Shown: positions 15,772-25,799 of the stretch, piece by piece
Layout: each line of letters starts with the position of its first letter
How positions within the stretch are numbered: the stretch's first letter is position 1
Assembly (NCBI GenBank): GCA_022822005.1
Contig: JAJECO010000003.1
Location: 62,001-126,000, forward strand
Origin: Candidatus Poribacteria bacterium
Lineage (GTDB): Bacteria; Poribacteria; WGA-4E; PCPOR2b
Length of the DNA stretch: 64,000 nt
Direction of reading: 5' to 3'
Notes under the pieces: model-generated
Seen by the model: the letters and a program-made list of their open reading frames with translations, nothing else
Told to the model about the DNA's origin: nothing
The model's database searches: none
Program-made: the position numbers and the translations under genes

Positions 15772-18700
15772 CTACACAGTACCTTCTTGGACCTCTTGGA
15801 CTTCTTGGATCTCTCTATTCCGAGTTTTCATGTGCCAGAGATGTATGATTGGACTGGCGATAAAAACAGATGAATAGGTTCCAACGATGACGCCCACAAT
15901 TAACGCCAATGCAAAGGTATTAATCTCTTGCCCCGCAGCCGTTTGAAGGAAAATCACGAGAACAACAAAGAGCGTTGTCAAAGAGGTCACCACGGTCCGG
16001 CTCAACGATTGATTGATGCTTCTGTTGATCACCTCGGCAAAGTCGGTCCCCTTGAGCAGCGTACTGTTCTCACGGATACGATCAAACACAACAATCGTAT
16101 CGTTCAGGGAGTAACCGATAATTGTGAGGAATGCGGCGACCGTCGGCAGGTTAATTTCCTTCACGAAGACCGAAAAGACGCCCAGTGTAATCAACACATC
16201 GTGGATCAGAGCCGCAATCGCACCGATAGCGAAACGGAACTCAAATCGCCAAGAGATATAGAAAAGCAGGATAACTATTGACCAGAGCACAGACCACAGT
16301 GCTGCCCACTTCAGGTCCTTGCCGACGCTGGGTCCGACCTCATTCACACTTATTGCACGCGGCACGGCTTTCCAGTCTCGATCCCCCTGTAACAACGCAT
16401 CAGTAAGGATCTGTCCGACACTCGCTTGGATCTGTATTTGCGCTGCCTGTGTCAGATCCGATCCAATTTCGTTCGCGAGTGCGAAGGTGATTGTGTCCTC
16501 GTCCTCTGTTACCTCACGGATTTCATTTCGCAGTCGGACATCCCCCTCGATAAGCTGAATAGCATCTCCGGGTTGGAACACATGCACCCTCTCCTGCGCG
16601 GAACTCACTTGAACGCTCATGGCGCTTGCGTCCCCAGGATCCGCGGACAACGGCACAACAACCCTCTGACTTTCAAATTCGGTGCTGTAACCGATGTCAA
16701 TTGAGGCTTCCTGCTTTGCGGGGTCTACCTGGACTTTTGAACGCTCATAGCCCAGTTCCGTCAATTTAGCCGAGAGTTCCGGTTGGGTGACCACGCGATT
16801 AAATTTAGCGTAGGTCTTGACGCCGCCCCGAAAGTCAATTCCAAAATTAGGTCCGTTATGCAGAACGAGTGAAACAACGCCGATAGTAATGAGGATTGCA
16901 GATAGAGTGAACCCGATTCGACTCTTACCGAGAAAACCGACGGTTGTGTTTCTGATGGCCTCCCGCCCGATACTTAACCTCTGGACGTTCCGACCGCCAA
17001 GCACCCAGCCGTAAATCTCTCGCGTGACAACGATGGCGGTGAACATACTGGCAAAGATACCGATCCCCAATGTGACGGCAAACCCCTTGATGGGACCCGT
17101 TCCGAAATGGTAGAGCACCGCTGCGACGGCTAACGTCGTTACGTTGGCATCAAGGATTGTCCAGAAGGCTTTTTGGTAGCCGGTCTGGATTGCGGACCAC
17201 ACGGTTTTTCCAGTGCGCAGCTCCTCACGGATACGCTCAAAGATAAGGACATTTGCATCAACTGCCATACCGATGGTTAGCACAAGCCCAGCGAGTCCGG
17301 GCAGGGTCAAGGCGGCACCAAACCCGGCAAGTGCGCCCAGAATGATGAGCATATTAAATGCGAGTGCGATGATCGCAACAATACCCGAAAACCGGTAGTA
17401 GATTAACATAAAGATCAGGACGACACCCATGCCGATAACGGCGGCACGAACACCATCGTCGATCGCTTCTTGACCGAGGGTGGGTCCAACGGTCCGCTCT
17501 TCTGCGATTTTCACGCCGACAGGAAATGCCCCGGCTTTGAGAATGTTCGCCAGATATTGGGCTTCCTCAAAGGTAAAGTCTCCGGAGATTTGGGCATTTC
17601 CACCGAGAATCGGTTCGTTGATTCGGGGCGCAGATTGAACCTTTCCATCCAGCAGAATGGCCAACAGTTCACCGACATGGTTGGTAGTCAGCTGCCCGAA
17701 TTGTCGGGTCCCCTGGGAGTCGAAACTCATAGACACGACAATCTCAAAGCTGGTATTGCCCGGGGTCTCGCGCGCATTCCTGATCCGGTCGCCACTCAGC
17801 AGGACTGGGCTCTGCACAACGTACCAACTATTCGCCAAAGCGGTCCCGTCGTCGTTATGGTATCGAATTTCGGCACCTTCGGGGATTTCATCAGGCGGTG
17901 GGGTAGCCGCGGATCCGAACCAAGCGCCTGTACCGGTAGGACTTTTTTCTACCAGTTTAAATTCGAGTCGTCCCATCGTCTTGACGATCTGGAGCGGTCT
18001 CGATGAATCCTTCGCTCCGGGCAATTCTACGATAATTCGGGGACGATTGGCTTCGCGCCGAATAGACGGTTCAGCAACACCGAACGCATCAATACGGTTG
18101 CGTAGCACCACCATGACTTGGTCGATTGCTTGCTCGCTGTATTGTTCCAAGCCGGATTCATTCAAGCGGATCTGATAGGTGATTTCTGTGTCGGTCCGAT
18201 TAATTTCCTGGGGGGCATCGAAGAACTCTAACTCTTCAAGATTGTCCTGTGCCGTTTTCAGATATTCAGTCAGCTCGTTTGGGCCCGACAGCCGTTTCGG
18301 GATGCCCACAATGACATTCAGGGCATTTTCCTCTAAGATCGGTTCCGCCACCCTGCAATGGATCTTATCCGTCCGCAATCGATCAGGAATCGATGAGGCG
18401 CGTCCCTTCAGCAGTTCAATTTTTGATTCCTCAAGATCCACCTCAAGAACAAGGTGCACCCCACCTCTAAGATCGAGGCCGAGTTTTAAGCGATTATCCG
18501 GTATCAGGCGACGGACGATCGCCGGAATAGTTCCGTATAGATGTAGATTTTCCAGAACCCTTTTGAGGTCAGCTTCGCTCTTTGGGGACAAGAAATTAAC
18601 AAGGAACTCTCCTTCTTCCGTTGTATCAAATTGGTAATCCACCAACTCTTCAAATCCATTAGCCTCTAATCTTTTCGCCAGGATTTCCCTGAGTTCCGTT

Positions 18701-18927
18701 GTTGCATCCTGAAAGTTGATACCTTCCGGGTATTGAACGTCTCGCAGGCTTACCTTTATTGCATTCTCGTCGGTTACTTCAAATTGGGGGAGCCTCTCTT
18801 GCATCCAGAGGGAGAGATTTCCGTATAGTGGATTGTAGAGATTCTCCGGGGTCGGGATGAGGTACAGTACTGAAAACAGGAGTACCACAAGGATTAAAAT
18901 TATTTTCCACACACTAACGCTGTACAT
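15772..18927 (-). CDS. secDF: Protein translocase SecDF fusion
   Basis: 1051 residues. The N-terminal helix is followed by the SecD periplasmic domain, with LGLDLRGGVHLVLEVDLEE marking the SecD D1 motif. Six membrane helices around 480-660 include the loop AVDANVLIFERIREE. A second SecF half begins near 680 (NFGIDFRGG) and ends with GYSLNDTIVVFDRIREN and further helices. SecDF uses the proton or sodium gradient to complete export of preproteins through SecYEG in the inner membrane. Fusion of the two subunits is known in several phyla. The start at 18927 follows AGGAG. It lies just downstream of the tRNA-Arg gene, both on the minus strand. Confidence 0.95.
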   Translation of the reverse strand: MYSVSVWKIILILVVLLFSVLYLIPTPENLYNPLYGNLSLWMQERLPQFEVTDENAIKVSLRDVQYPEGINFQDATTELREILAKRLEANGFEELVDYQFDTTEEGEFLVNFLSPKSEADLKRVLENLHLYGTIPAIVRRLIPDNRLKLGLDLRGGVHLVLEVDLEESKIELLKGRASSIPDRLRTDKIHCRVAEPILEENALNVIVGIPKRLSGPNELTEYLKTAQDNLEELEFFDAPQEINRTDTEITYQIRLNESGLEQYSEQAIDQVMVVLRNRIDAFGVAEPSIRREANRPRIIVELPGAKDSSRPLQIVKTMGRLEFKLVEKSPTGTGAWFGSAATPPPDEIPEGAEIRYHNDDGTALANSWYVVQSPVLLSGDRIRNARETPGNTSFEIVVSMSFDSQGTRQFGQLTTNHVGELLAILLDGKVQSAPRINEPILGGNAQISGDFTFEEAQYLANILKAGAFPVGVKIAEERTVGPTLGQEAIDDGVRAAVIGMGVVLIFMLIYYRFSGIVAIIALAFNMLIILGALAGFGAALTLPGLAGLVLTIGMAVDANVLIFERIREELRTGKTVWSAIQTGYQKAFWTILDANVTTLAVAAVLYHFGTGPIKGFAVTLGIGIFASMFTAIVVTREIYGWVLGGRNVQRLSIGREAIRNTTVGFLGKSRIGFTLSAILITIGVVSLVLHNGPNFGIDFRGGVKTYAKFNRVVTQPELSAKLTELGYERSKVQVDPAKQEASIDIGYSTEFESQRVVVPLSADPGDASAMSVQVSSAQERVHVFQPGDAIQLIEGDVRLRNEIREVTEDEDTITFALANEIGSDLTQAAQIQIQASVGQILTDALLQGDRDWKAVPRAISVNEVGPSVGKDLKWAALWSVLWSIVILLFYISWRFEFRFAIGAIAALIHDVLITLGVFSVFVKEINLPTVAAFLTIIGYSLNDTIVVFDRIRENSTLLKGTDFAEVINRSINQSLSRTVVTSLTTLFVVLVIFLQTAAGQEINTFALALIVGVIVGTYSSVFIASPIIHLWHMKTRNREIQEVQEVQEGTV

Positions 18928-18950
18928 TCATTTCTCCTAAGGATAAAAAA

Positions 18951-19026
18951 TGGTGCGCCTGGGAGGATTCGAACCCCCGACACGAGGCTTAGGAAGCCCC
19001 TGCTCTATCCCCTGAGCTACAGGCGC
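18951..19026 (-). tRNA. tRNA-Arg (anticodon CCU)
   Basis: The reverse complement folds into a full cloverleaf of 76 nt: acceptor GCGCCTG/CAGGCGC, D-arm GCTC/GAGC, anticodon stem GGGGC/GCCTC with loop TTCCTAA (anticodon CCT reading AGG), T-arm GGGGG-TTCGAAT-CCTCC. The 3' CCA is encoded (18951-18953). It sits between apt and secDF on the same strand. Confidence 0.96.
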
Positions 19027-19067
19027 AGCTCGACTAACGACAAAGGGATAGTATAGCATATTGAGGG

Positions 19068-19583
19068 TTAAAATTCAATTAGAGAAAAAATATCGTGATT
19101 CAGGAATTTTTCGCGTCCATTGAGGAAAGTAAGTTCGATAAGAACTGCAATTCCTGCGACTTTACTGCCAAGCTTTTCGACGAGTTCGATCGACGCGGCA
19201 ATTGTCCCGCCGGTTGCAATCACATCGTCACAGATTACTACGCGACTTCCCGGCGAGCAGGCGTCCTGATGAATAGCGAGGGTATCTACGCCGTACTCCA
19301 GTTCATAACTGGCTTCATGTGTAAGGTAGGGGAGTTTTCCCCTCTTGCGAACGGGCACAAAGCTCACACCTAAACGATAGGCAAGTGCGCTGCCAAAGAT
19401 AAATCCACGTGCATCTATTCCGACTATCGTATCAATATCCTTTGATTCGTAGTGGGCTGCCATTGTATCTACCGCATCGCGGAAGGCACCTGGATTTTGG
19501 AGCAGCGGGGTGATATCCTTGAATAGGATTCCGGGCTGCGGAAAATCGGGAACTTCCCGAATAAATTTGGAAAAATCGGTCAT
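19068..19583 (-). CDS. apt: Adenine phosphoribosyltransferase
   Basis: 171 residues, normal for the family. Converts adenine and PRPP to AMP in purine salvage, in the cytoplasm. The PRPP-binding signature VVICDDVIATGGT is at 115-127. The N-terminal REVPDFPQPGILFKDITPLL and VGIDARGFIFG are also typical. The start at 19583 is preceded by GGAGTGA; a further upstream in-frame start would add a phenylalanine-rich tail unlike the family. Confidence 0.94.
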   Translation of the reverse strand: MTDFSKFIREVPDFPQPGILFKDITPLLQNPGAFRDAVDTMAAHYESKDIDTIVGIDARGFIFGSALAYRLGVSFVPVRKRGKLPYLTHEASYELEYGVDTLAIHQDACSPGSRVVICDDVIATGGTIAASIELVEKLGSKVAGIAVLIELTFLNGREKFLNHDIFSLIEF

Positions 19584-19804
19584 AGATTCACTCCGATCTA
19601 TACAAAGTCGAAGAAAAAAGAAAAAGTTTATCAAAGAAAAATGTGCAAAACGTTAAGGGCGTGAAATGTGAAAACCATTTTTTCATTAGTTCATTGGTGC
19701 AATCGGGCAAGATGCCCGACCTACGGGTGTGGTACGCCTTGATACGCATGTCGCCCCGCTGGAGCTTTAGACAACAATTTGAGTTGAAATATAAAGACAG
19801 AGTT

Positions 19805-20650
19805 TTAATACGCTGCTCTTACCTCAAAATCCGCAAGCTGCGTCAAGTAATCGTAGCTTTGCTGTGCGGCATCCTCTGGCTCCATAATTTCGGTGAACGC
19901 TTGATGCACTGTCACATAGCCGTTGTAGCCAATTTCTGCCAATCCCTCAAAGACACTCGAATAGTCAATGCCGCCCTCATCCTGCAAGCGAATCGGATCG
20001 TGTGGAACATCTCCGTGAATCCATGTCTCAAGATGCGTCTTTCCGTCAGGACGACGGATATGGTTTTGGAGGTAGACGTTGAACAGGTAGGGTGAAAAAC
20101 GTTTGAGTGTTTCGGGACCGTAATCCTGCCCACAGAGGTCTAAATTCGCTGGTTCGTAGATGATACCGAAGTTGTTTCTTCCCACCCGTTTGAGGATATC
20201 GACTGAGCCGTCCACCGTTTCAAACAGACTGCGCGTGTGTGACTGATGTGCCAACCGGATGCCTCGCTCGAAAGCTTCGTCGGAAGCCCGTTTCGCCCAG
20301 ATGATGTCCTCCTCTTTTTTCATGGCAATCCGGATCAGATTGGCACCCAACAGTTCGGTCAGATCCAAATAAGGGGTAATATTTCGTAGGGCATCGGGAC
20401 CTTGGTCATTGTTGATTGGAATTGGGAAATCGCCCGTGACCATGGACACAGCGAGATTGAGTTGACGGGCTCTCTGGCGGATAGCGGTGATTTCCTGGAG
20501 CGGTGTCTGTGTCCCCGCCTGTGACGCTCTCATACAGACCGCATGATAACCGAGTTGATCGGCGAGCGTGGCGATTTGATCAAAGGACCGGATGGTATCT
20601 TCTTTGGATCCGGGTGCTTCTGCCACCCGAACCGAGAGTGAAAGTTTCAT
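19805..20650 (-). CDS. Sugar phosphate isomerase/epimerase (TIM barrel, AP-endonuclease-2 fold)
   Basis: 281 residues. Starts MKLSLSVRVAEAPGSKEDTI at 20650 with AAGGAGA upstream. TIM-barrel family shared by xylose isomerase-like epimerases and inosose enzymes. Metal-site-like residues are seen in ANLDLCGQD, QNHIRRPDGK and GYNGYVTVHQAFTE. The substrate is unknown; a hexose or keto-acid sugar is likely given the enolase-superfamily enzyme and FGGY kinase located 1-4 kb away on the same strand. Confidence 0.78.
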   Translation of the reverse strand: MKLSLSVRVAEAPGSKEDTIRSFDQIATLADQLGYHAVCMRASQAGTQTPLQEITAIRQRARQLNLAVSMVTGDFPIPINNDQGPDALRNITPYLDLTELLGANLIRIAMKKEEDIIWAKRASDEAFERGIRLAHQSHTRSLFETVDGSVDILKRVGRNNFGIIYEPANLDLCGQDYGPETLKRFSPYLFNVYLQNHIRRPDGKTHLETWIHGDVPHDPIRLQDEGGIDYSSVFEGLAEIGYNGYVTVHQAFTEIMEPEDAAQQSYDYLTQLADFEVRAAY

Positions 20651-20787
20651 CGTTAGAAACGTCTCCTTTTGAAAATTATAGTGGATCTTAGAATTAATGA
20701 GACACGCCAAACCGGTGCGGTTAGGAAACCGAACCTACCAAGGGCGAAAGTGTCTATTTATTTTTAGAATTCACCATAAATGTTGTT

Positions 20788-21291
20788 TCAGAACTGGAAT
20801 GGCACCCCTCTCATTCGCATTCCAAGCTCGTCATAGGTACGCCTTCTGAGCACCTCTGGCAGTCGGAGCTGGGGCAGTTCCAGATCTTCAAACGCCACCT
20901 GCTGATTAGGCGTCAGGTCTGCCTGAATATCGTGGATGAGCCCAGAGATCTCTTTGGCATATTCTCTCCGTTGCGCGACAAAACTTCTGAGTTTTATTCT
21001 CAGTTGGTGCCATTCATACCGAACGCCCCTGTTCAAACGCCCGCCCTCATATCGGCTCATTGGAGGCAGGTTGGCACGACTGTAGTAACGGCGGTATTCC
21101 GCTTCCACTTCATCCCTTTCGAACTCATAATCCTCAACGATGTCCCGGATGAGCACAATCTTCGGCTCAATGCGCTCCCGTTGCTCTTCCGACAATCTAA
21201 GTGCCGCGGTGGTATCGGGCAGATTAATCAGTTTAACCCCTCCACCACAACCGAGAAGCAGTAGGCTGAAGATAAACAGTTGGAGCCGCAT
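20788..21291 (-). CDS. Small lipoprotein with LTxxQ-like motif, unknown function
   Basis: 167 residues from the ATG at 21291. The N-terminus RLQLFIFSLLLLGCGGG is a lipoprotein signal with lipobox LLGC. The remainder is predicted mainly alpha-helical and charged (RIEPKIVLIRDIVEDYEFER). DLTPNQQVAFEDLELPQL carries an LTxxQ motif as in Spy/CpxP-type periplasmic sensors or chaperones, a weak resemblance. No strong ribosome site supports any of the three possible starts; 21291 is chosen because the signal sequence begins there. I do not know its function. Confidence 0.6.
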   Translation of the reverse strand: MRLQLFIFSLLLLGCGGGVKLINLPDTTAALRLSEEQRERIEPKIVLIRDIVEDYEFERDEVEAEYRRYYSRANLPPMSRYEGGRLNRGVRYEWHQLRIKLRSFVAQRREYAKEISGLIHDIQADLTPNQQVAFEDLELPQLRLPEVLRRRTYDELGMRMRGVPFQF

Positions 21292-21305
21292 GAGGTGTGA
21301 GTTCC

Positions 21306-21452
21306 ATGTGTTCATTGGTTCATTCATTTGGCACATCGGTTCATTAATGAACGAAGTCGGTTTTGTTGCGCGAGTTCCTGGCGTGAACGGTTATTATGGT
21401 AGCTTTTAGGGTTACTTGCACACAACCCCCTAAATCCCCTTGTCAGGGGGAC
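21306..21452. repeat. Composite intergenic repeat (TTCATTGG and CCCCCTAAATCCCC modules)
   Basis: TTCATTGGTTCATTCA-type text, TTATGGTAGCTTTTAGGGTTA, then AACCCCCTAAATCCCC and CAGGGGGACTTG. The same module order is seen at 15472-15660; partial at 60180-60300. Confidence 0.6.
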
Positions 21453-21455
21453 TTG

Positions 21456-22457
21456 TTACACCCGGCAGTTGTCAAGTAGGTCTTCATCGAGTTCAATTCC
21501 CAGTCCCGGTGCATCGGGAACGGTTGCGTAGCCGTTTTCCATCTGGACCGCTGGCGTAACAATGTCGAACGCTCGCAGACAATTGAGTGTAATCGATGAC
21601 ATCGTCGCATTGGGCATTGTGGCAGCGAGATGGATGAGATACGTGGTTGTTATTCCCATCCCGACAATCTGAATCCAGAGCGGCAGATGCGCTGCCTCAG
21701 AAATATCGGCTTCGCGTTTGGCGTTTGCAGCACGTGAGTCTGGGTAGGCGATGATGAAGGAATCGTTCATGCCCGCCTTGATCGCTTCGACGGGATCGGG
21801 ATTGCCAAAGTGGATCGTGATTGGCATATCGCAGCCGCGTCGAATCTCTAAGTATCCGTCGATGTCGCCTTGGGGGATAGGTGATTCAAACGCCTCAATG
21901 TTGTAATCCCGGAGTTGCTTTGCGAACTCAATAGACTTTGCCGGTGTCTCAAATGAGTCGTTAGGATCAACCCGCAGCTTGTAATCGGACGGAACGGCCT
22001 CAGAGATAGCACCCACCTGTTCGACGATATCGTGCCATGGGCGCGCCTTGATTTTGTGGAGTCGGTATCCGAGTGAATAGGCACGTTTGGCTTCTTCTGC
22101 CCATTCTGCGGCCGGCATATCGATCGACCAATATCCGATCGCCACCTTATCTTGCACCTTTTCGCCAACAAGTTGATGCACCGGCACACCGAGTGATTTA
22201 CCCATGATGTCGTATGCGGCTTGCTGAACTGGGGTGGGTGCCAGTCCGTTCATGAATTCAAACGGATCTCTGCCAACGTACTCCTGAAGATTCTCATCGG
22301 GCTGCCCTTCAGCTTCGCCGATACCAACGATTCCTGCGTCGGTGTGGACCTTATAGACGGTGTTCCCTTGGTATAGATTCCGTTCGACCATCATTTCAGC
22401 GATGCCTTCATGGTATGGAACGTTGACCGATATTGCGTCGATTTGGGTGATCTTCAT
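21456..22457 (-). CDS. Mandelate racemase/muconate-lactonizing enzyme (enolase superfamily)
   Basis: 333 residues. N-terminal capping domain (MKITQIDAISVNVPY), then a TIM barrel with K-x-K in LHKIKARPWH. Metal-ligand candidates are D in LRVDPNDSFE, E in EAFESPIPQ, and the HFGNPDP region. These enzymes abstract a proton alpha to a carboxylate, giving racemisation, cycloisomerisation or acid-sugar dehydration. The exact reaction is not readable. Its stop is 165 bp from the lipoprotein gene; upstream is the FGGY kinase (57 bp), so the pair is likely co-transcribed. A second, different enolase-superfamily gene is at 60334-61473. Confidence 0.84.
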   Translation of the reverse strand: MKITQIDAISVNVPYHEGIAEMMVERNLYQGNTVYKVHTDAGIVGIGEAEGQPDENLQEYVGRDPFEFMNGLAPTPVQQAAYDIMGKSLGVPVHQLVGEKVQDKVAIGYWSIDMPAAEWAEEAKRAYSLGYRLHKIKARPWHDIVEQVGAISEAVPSDYKLRVDPNDSFETPAKSIEFAKQLRDYNIEAFESPIPQGDIDGYLEIRRGCDMPITIHFGNPDPVEAIKAGMNDSFIIAYPDSRAANAKREADISEAAHLPLWIQIVGMGITTTYLIHLAATMPNATMSSITLNCLRAFDIVTPAVQMENGYATVPDAPGLGIELDEDLLDNCRV

Positions 22458-22514
22458 GGTGTTTGTCTCCTCTTGTGGTTTATTCGATTTGTGGATGCTT
22501 GATTCACAGGGTTG

Positions 22515-24002
22515 TCAACTACGAAACCAATCTTTGAGTATCGGATACAGTTCGCAATATCGCTGATAACCTGCCTCATATTGGCGAACCCGATCCGCAT
22601 CACATCTGACCGTCTCGCCCAGCACGATTGCTTTTTCACATGCGGACTCGAAGTCCGAAAATATGCCGACACCAACGCCGGCGATGATCGCCGCACCGAT
22701 AGCAGACAGCTCCTGCGTCTCCATTATCCGGACATCTTGACCGAAAACATCAGCTTGAATCCTCCTCCAAAGCGGGGACTTCGCCCCGCCCTCACCGATA
22801 CGGATTTCCTCAATCGGAGATCCCAACCGCTTGAAGCATTCGAGCGAGTGTCGGAGGTCGTAGGCCACCCCCTCCATCAGTGCGCGAACCATGTGCCCCT
22901 TAGTATGATGCAACGTCAAACCGAGCCAGCCGGCACGTGCGTGGGGGTCGGGATTCGGCGTTGCCGCTCCTTGAAACCAAGGCATAAAAAACAGCCCGTC
23001 GCTGCCTACGGGCGTGTTTTCAGCCTGTGCAGTCAGGTCTTCAAAACTTTCACCAAACTGATCGGAGGTCCATGCCAGACTCCCTCCACCCGTATATGTG
23101 CATCCGAGCCAGATGTATTTCCCCGGCACCGCATGGCAGATGGGCCACAGTTGATTGTACCCTTCATCGTTGATAGTTTCGGCAAAAGCCAGCGCGTGAC
23201 CCGCAGTGCCAATTCCAACGTTGGCGACCCCCGGTTTGATAACGCCGCCGCCCACCGCCATACACGCCATATCGCCCCCGCCAGCACATACGGGTGTCCC
23301 TACCGCTAACCCCGTTTCTGCGGACGCCTCCGCTGTGATTTCGCCAACCACGAAAGATGATTCGACGATGGGCGGAAAAAGGTCACGACGAATTTCGAGC
23401 GCATCTAAAATCTCATCGCTCCAATCCCGCGTGTAGATGTCCCCAGCCGCCGATATCGAGGCATCCGAAACGTCTGACGCAAAGCTGCCGGTCAGTCGGA
23501 AGCGGATCCAATCTTTCTGAATGAGGGCATACCGGGCATCGTTATAAAGGTCCGGTTCGTGGTCGCGCAGCCAGAGCACTTTCCCCAACGTGTTGACAGG
23601 GTTCAGCACCTGTAGTACCCGTTTACGAAATAGGTCGCCTGCTCGTTGATTCGCCTCGTCGCACTCTCGCTTCGAGCGCCCGTCCAACCAAGCAATCGCA
23701 CGGCGGATCGGCACCCCACGAGCATCCACAAGCATTGCGCTGTTCATCTGCCCCGAAAGCGATACACTTTTTATGTCGTGGATCGAATACGCGGGATGGT
23801 GGGTCCTGAGTTCTCGGAGCACTTGGCGGCTTGTGTCGCACAGTGCGTTCCACCAATCGTCGGGATTCTGTTCCGCCCAACCGGGGTGCGGTGTCAACAA
23901 CGGATAGTCAGTGCTCGCCATCGACACGATCTGCCCGGCTTCGTCCATCAAGACCGTCTTGGCGTTTGAGGTGCCGAGGTCAATTCCCATAACCAGTGAC
24001 AC
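22515..24002 (-). CDS. xylB: FGGY-family carbohydrate kinase, xylulokinase-like
   Basis: 495 residues, usual length. The N-terminal phosphate-binding loop is GIDLGTSNAKTVLMDE. The FGGY motifs include SVSLSGQMNSAMLVD and AWLDGRS; C-terminal GEGGAKSPLWRRIQADVFG. Phosphorylates a ketose such as xylulose using ATP; a different pentulose or polyol is possible. The start is GTG at 24002 with AGAGGTG upstream; an internal ATG four codons later would remove part of the first strand. It lies with the enolase-superfamily gene and two TIM-barrel isomerases in a sugar-use cluster. Confidence 0.82.
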   Translation of the reverse strand: MSLVMGIDLGTSNAKTVLMDEAGQIVSMASTDYPLLTPHPGWAEQNPDDWWNALCDTSRQVLRELRTHHPAYSIHDIKSVSLSGQMNSAMLVDARGVPIRRAIAWLDGRSKRECDEANQRAGDLFRKRVLQVLNPVNTLGKVLWLRDHEPDLYNDARYALIQKDWIRFRLTGSFASDVSDASISAAGDIYTRDWSDEILDALEIRRDLFPPIVESSFVVGEITAEASAETGLAVGTPVCAGGGDMACMAVGGGVIKPGVANVGIGTAGHALAFAETINDEGYNQLWPICHAVPGKYIWLGCTYTGGGSLAWTSDQFGESFEDLTAQAENTPVGSDGLFFMPWFQGAATPNPDPHARAGWLGLTLHHTKGHMVRALMEGVAYDLRHSLECFKRLGSPIEEIRIGEGGAKSPLWRRIQADVFGQDVRIMETQELSAIGAAIIAGVGVGIFSDFESACEKAIVLGETVRCDADRVRQYEAGYQRYCELYPILKDWFRS

Positions 24003-24247
24003 GGTTTTTCACCTCTTTCGCGTGAAACGTGATGCGTGAAACGTGAAGAAAAACAACTCGTAGATCTGACGAACCTTTCAAACTCGCTCCCAAACATTGA
24101 GATGATTACACACACAATCGCAACTTTAATTGATGAGTGACTGAAGGGGTTAAGATGTTGGCAGGAGCACAAGGTAGACCGTTTTACGGGCAGGGAAACC
24201 CCGCCCCTGCGGGAAGACCGATGGGCTTTGAAATTTAACTGTGATAA

Positions 24248-24391
24248 CCTAGTGCTCTGTCAAGTAAATTATGACAAGTCACTCCCTGCTCGGCTTGGAT
24301 AGCCATATCCAAGCCCGACTTGCGGCGGTGTTGTGGTTTTGTCAATCCACAACGAGCAGGACCATTAGCATTTATCTGACAGTGTCCTAGG
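24248..24391. mobile_element. MITE-like element B, copy 2
   Basis: 144 bp, inverse orientation to 10103-10270. Ends CCTAGTGCTCTGTCA and TGACAGTGTCCTAGG are inverted at 11 of 15 positions. Inside are the GGCTTGGATA...TATCCAAGCC hairpin and a decayed TTGTCAATCCAC hairpin. The rest of 24003-24453 holds no gene, only a GGGCAGGGAAACCCCGCCCC palindrome near 24190. Confidence 0.65.
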
Positions 24392-24453
24392 AATACCGGG
24401 CTGCATGGATTCTAACACCCCCGTGCAGCTCGGCATCCTAAATGTTTCTGGGC

Positions 24454-25245
24454 TTAATATCCCAACCCCTGGAGATATTTCCGATTGACGTCCATCCGGT
24501 CCCGATCAGATCGGTCTTCGATCTGGCCCGGGCAGGCTGTGACCCAGCGATCATATCCGATCTCTTCCAAGGTTGTCATAATTTTTGGAAAATCCATCAC
24601 CGTCCCGCTGCCAACATCAACCCAATTTACGTCATAGGATTCGCCATCGCCGCCGGAGAAGCTGGCGTAGTCTTGCAGGTGAACGTAGATCAACTGATCC
24701 TTGTACCGCTTTATCGACTCGACCGGATCATAACCCCACAACGCTGAGTGCGACACATCAATACACAGCTTGCACTTTCTGAGGAGGCTCATATATTTCG
24801 CCCAATCCTCAATCGAGTCGATCGTCGTATTGGTATGAATGTGGTAACACACCTCAAGGTCGTACTGCCCGGCGTATTCCGCCCATTCCTCTGACACATC
24901 TGCAAGTGCAGCGATGTCGTCGTCATTGACGGGACGGTCCTGCGGTTTGCCCGCGCCCATGAACATGAAACAGTCCGCACCGACTTCAGCGGCGAAGTCC
25001 ATGCGCCGTTTGTTCATCTCCATCTGTTCCCAATCCTTGTCAATCGGCAGTCCCCGCGCGGTGACCACGACGACCGGCATACCAACGTTATCACAGATCT
25101 GTCGGACCCGCTTAGGCGTTCCCACCCAATCAAAGGATTGGCGCATCTCCCATCCGTCCCATCCGGCTTCCTTGAGTTCTAACAGAAGCGGTTCGAGGTC
25201 AGGTGTCTGCCATCGTAATGTGCTGTAACCAAGTTTGAAACCCAT
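24454..25245 (-). CDS. Sugar phosphate isomerase/epimerase (TIM barrel)
   Basis: 263 residues, xylose-isomerase-like TIM barrel. Metal-site residues are suggested by CYHIHTNTT, CIDVSHSALWG, VHLQDYA and the glutamate before DVGSG. KEAGWDGWEMR near the N-terminus is typical of the family. Similar in size to the 19805-20650 gene but clearly divergent. Probably interconverts a ketose or an inosose-type substrate. Separated from the xylulokinase-like gene by element B, so it may have its own promoter. Confidence 0.78.
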   Translation of the reverse strand: MGFKLGYSTLRWQTPDLEPLLLELKEAGWDGWEMRQSFDWVGTPKRVRQICDNVGMPVVVVTARGLPIDKDWEQMEMNKRRMDFAAEVGADCFMFMGAGKPQDRPVNDDDIAALADVSEEWAEYAGQYDLEVCYHIHTNTTIDSIEDWAKYMSLLRKCKLCIDVSHSALWGYDPVESIKRYKDQLIYVHLQDYASFSGGDGESYDVNWVDVGSGTVMDFPKIMTTLEEIGYDRWVTACPGQIEDRSDRDRMDVNRKYLQGLGY

Positions 25246-25340
25246 AATTTAGCCTCCATAATACAATGTGTGAATTGGCTCTGAACGGTCGTGTGTGAGC
25301 CACAACGAGAAGATTGACAAATCAACGAACGAGAGTATAA

Positions 25341-25530
25341 TAACCTGAGTTGCTAGTTGCTAAGCCGGCTCGGCTTGGATAGGCATATCCAAGTCTCGGA
25401 CTCTCGGAACGGAGCCATCTTTGCGCGTGTGCAGTGGATTTGTCAATCCACTGCGAGCAGTGAGGAACTCGATTTCGTTTTCATGCTTCCGCTTTGCGAC
25501 ATTTCACATCAATAGCAACTTGCGTTATAA
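25341..25530. mobile_element. MITE-like element C, copy 2
   Basis: Ends TATAATAACCTGAGTTGCTA and TAGCAACTTGCGTTATAATA are inverted at 16 of 20 positions. It contains both the GGCTTGGATAGGCATATCCAAG hairpin and GTGGATTTGTCAATCCAC, the same modules found in element B. No ORF with coding character. The remainder of 25246-25799 shows no gene. Confidence 0.65.
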
Positions 25531-25799
25531 TAGCCAATTGAGAATCCACGGTAACGTCCTACAGGCTTGTAATTGCGAAGTTTTCTTTGTAGGCGTTCCA
25601 CGAGATTATTATGGAACAGATAGGGGCAGTTGTCAAGGATTTTCTGAGGCTCAAATAGGGTCATTTAGTTTTACTGTAGGAGGGATCTCCGAATCCCGAC
25701 ATCCCACTGTAGGCGTGATCCCCCGGTTGCACCTGTTCAAACAAAATGGTAAAAAAAGCCGAAAACTGAATAGTCCCAGAGGCTCAAAAGGAGGCGGAT

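Noticed and set aside
11401-18871. Claim that AGTACT sites are avoided because of the ScaI-like system
   Set aside because: At least two AGTACT sites are present (11401 and 18866); I could not count the whole window, and a methylated host need not avoid its own site.
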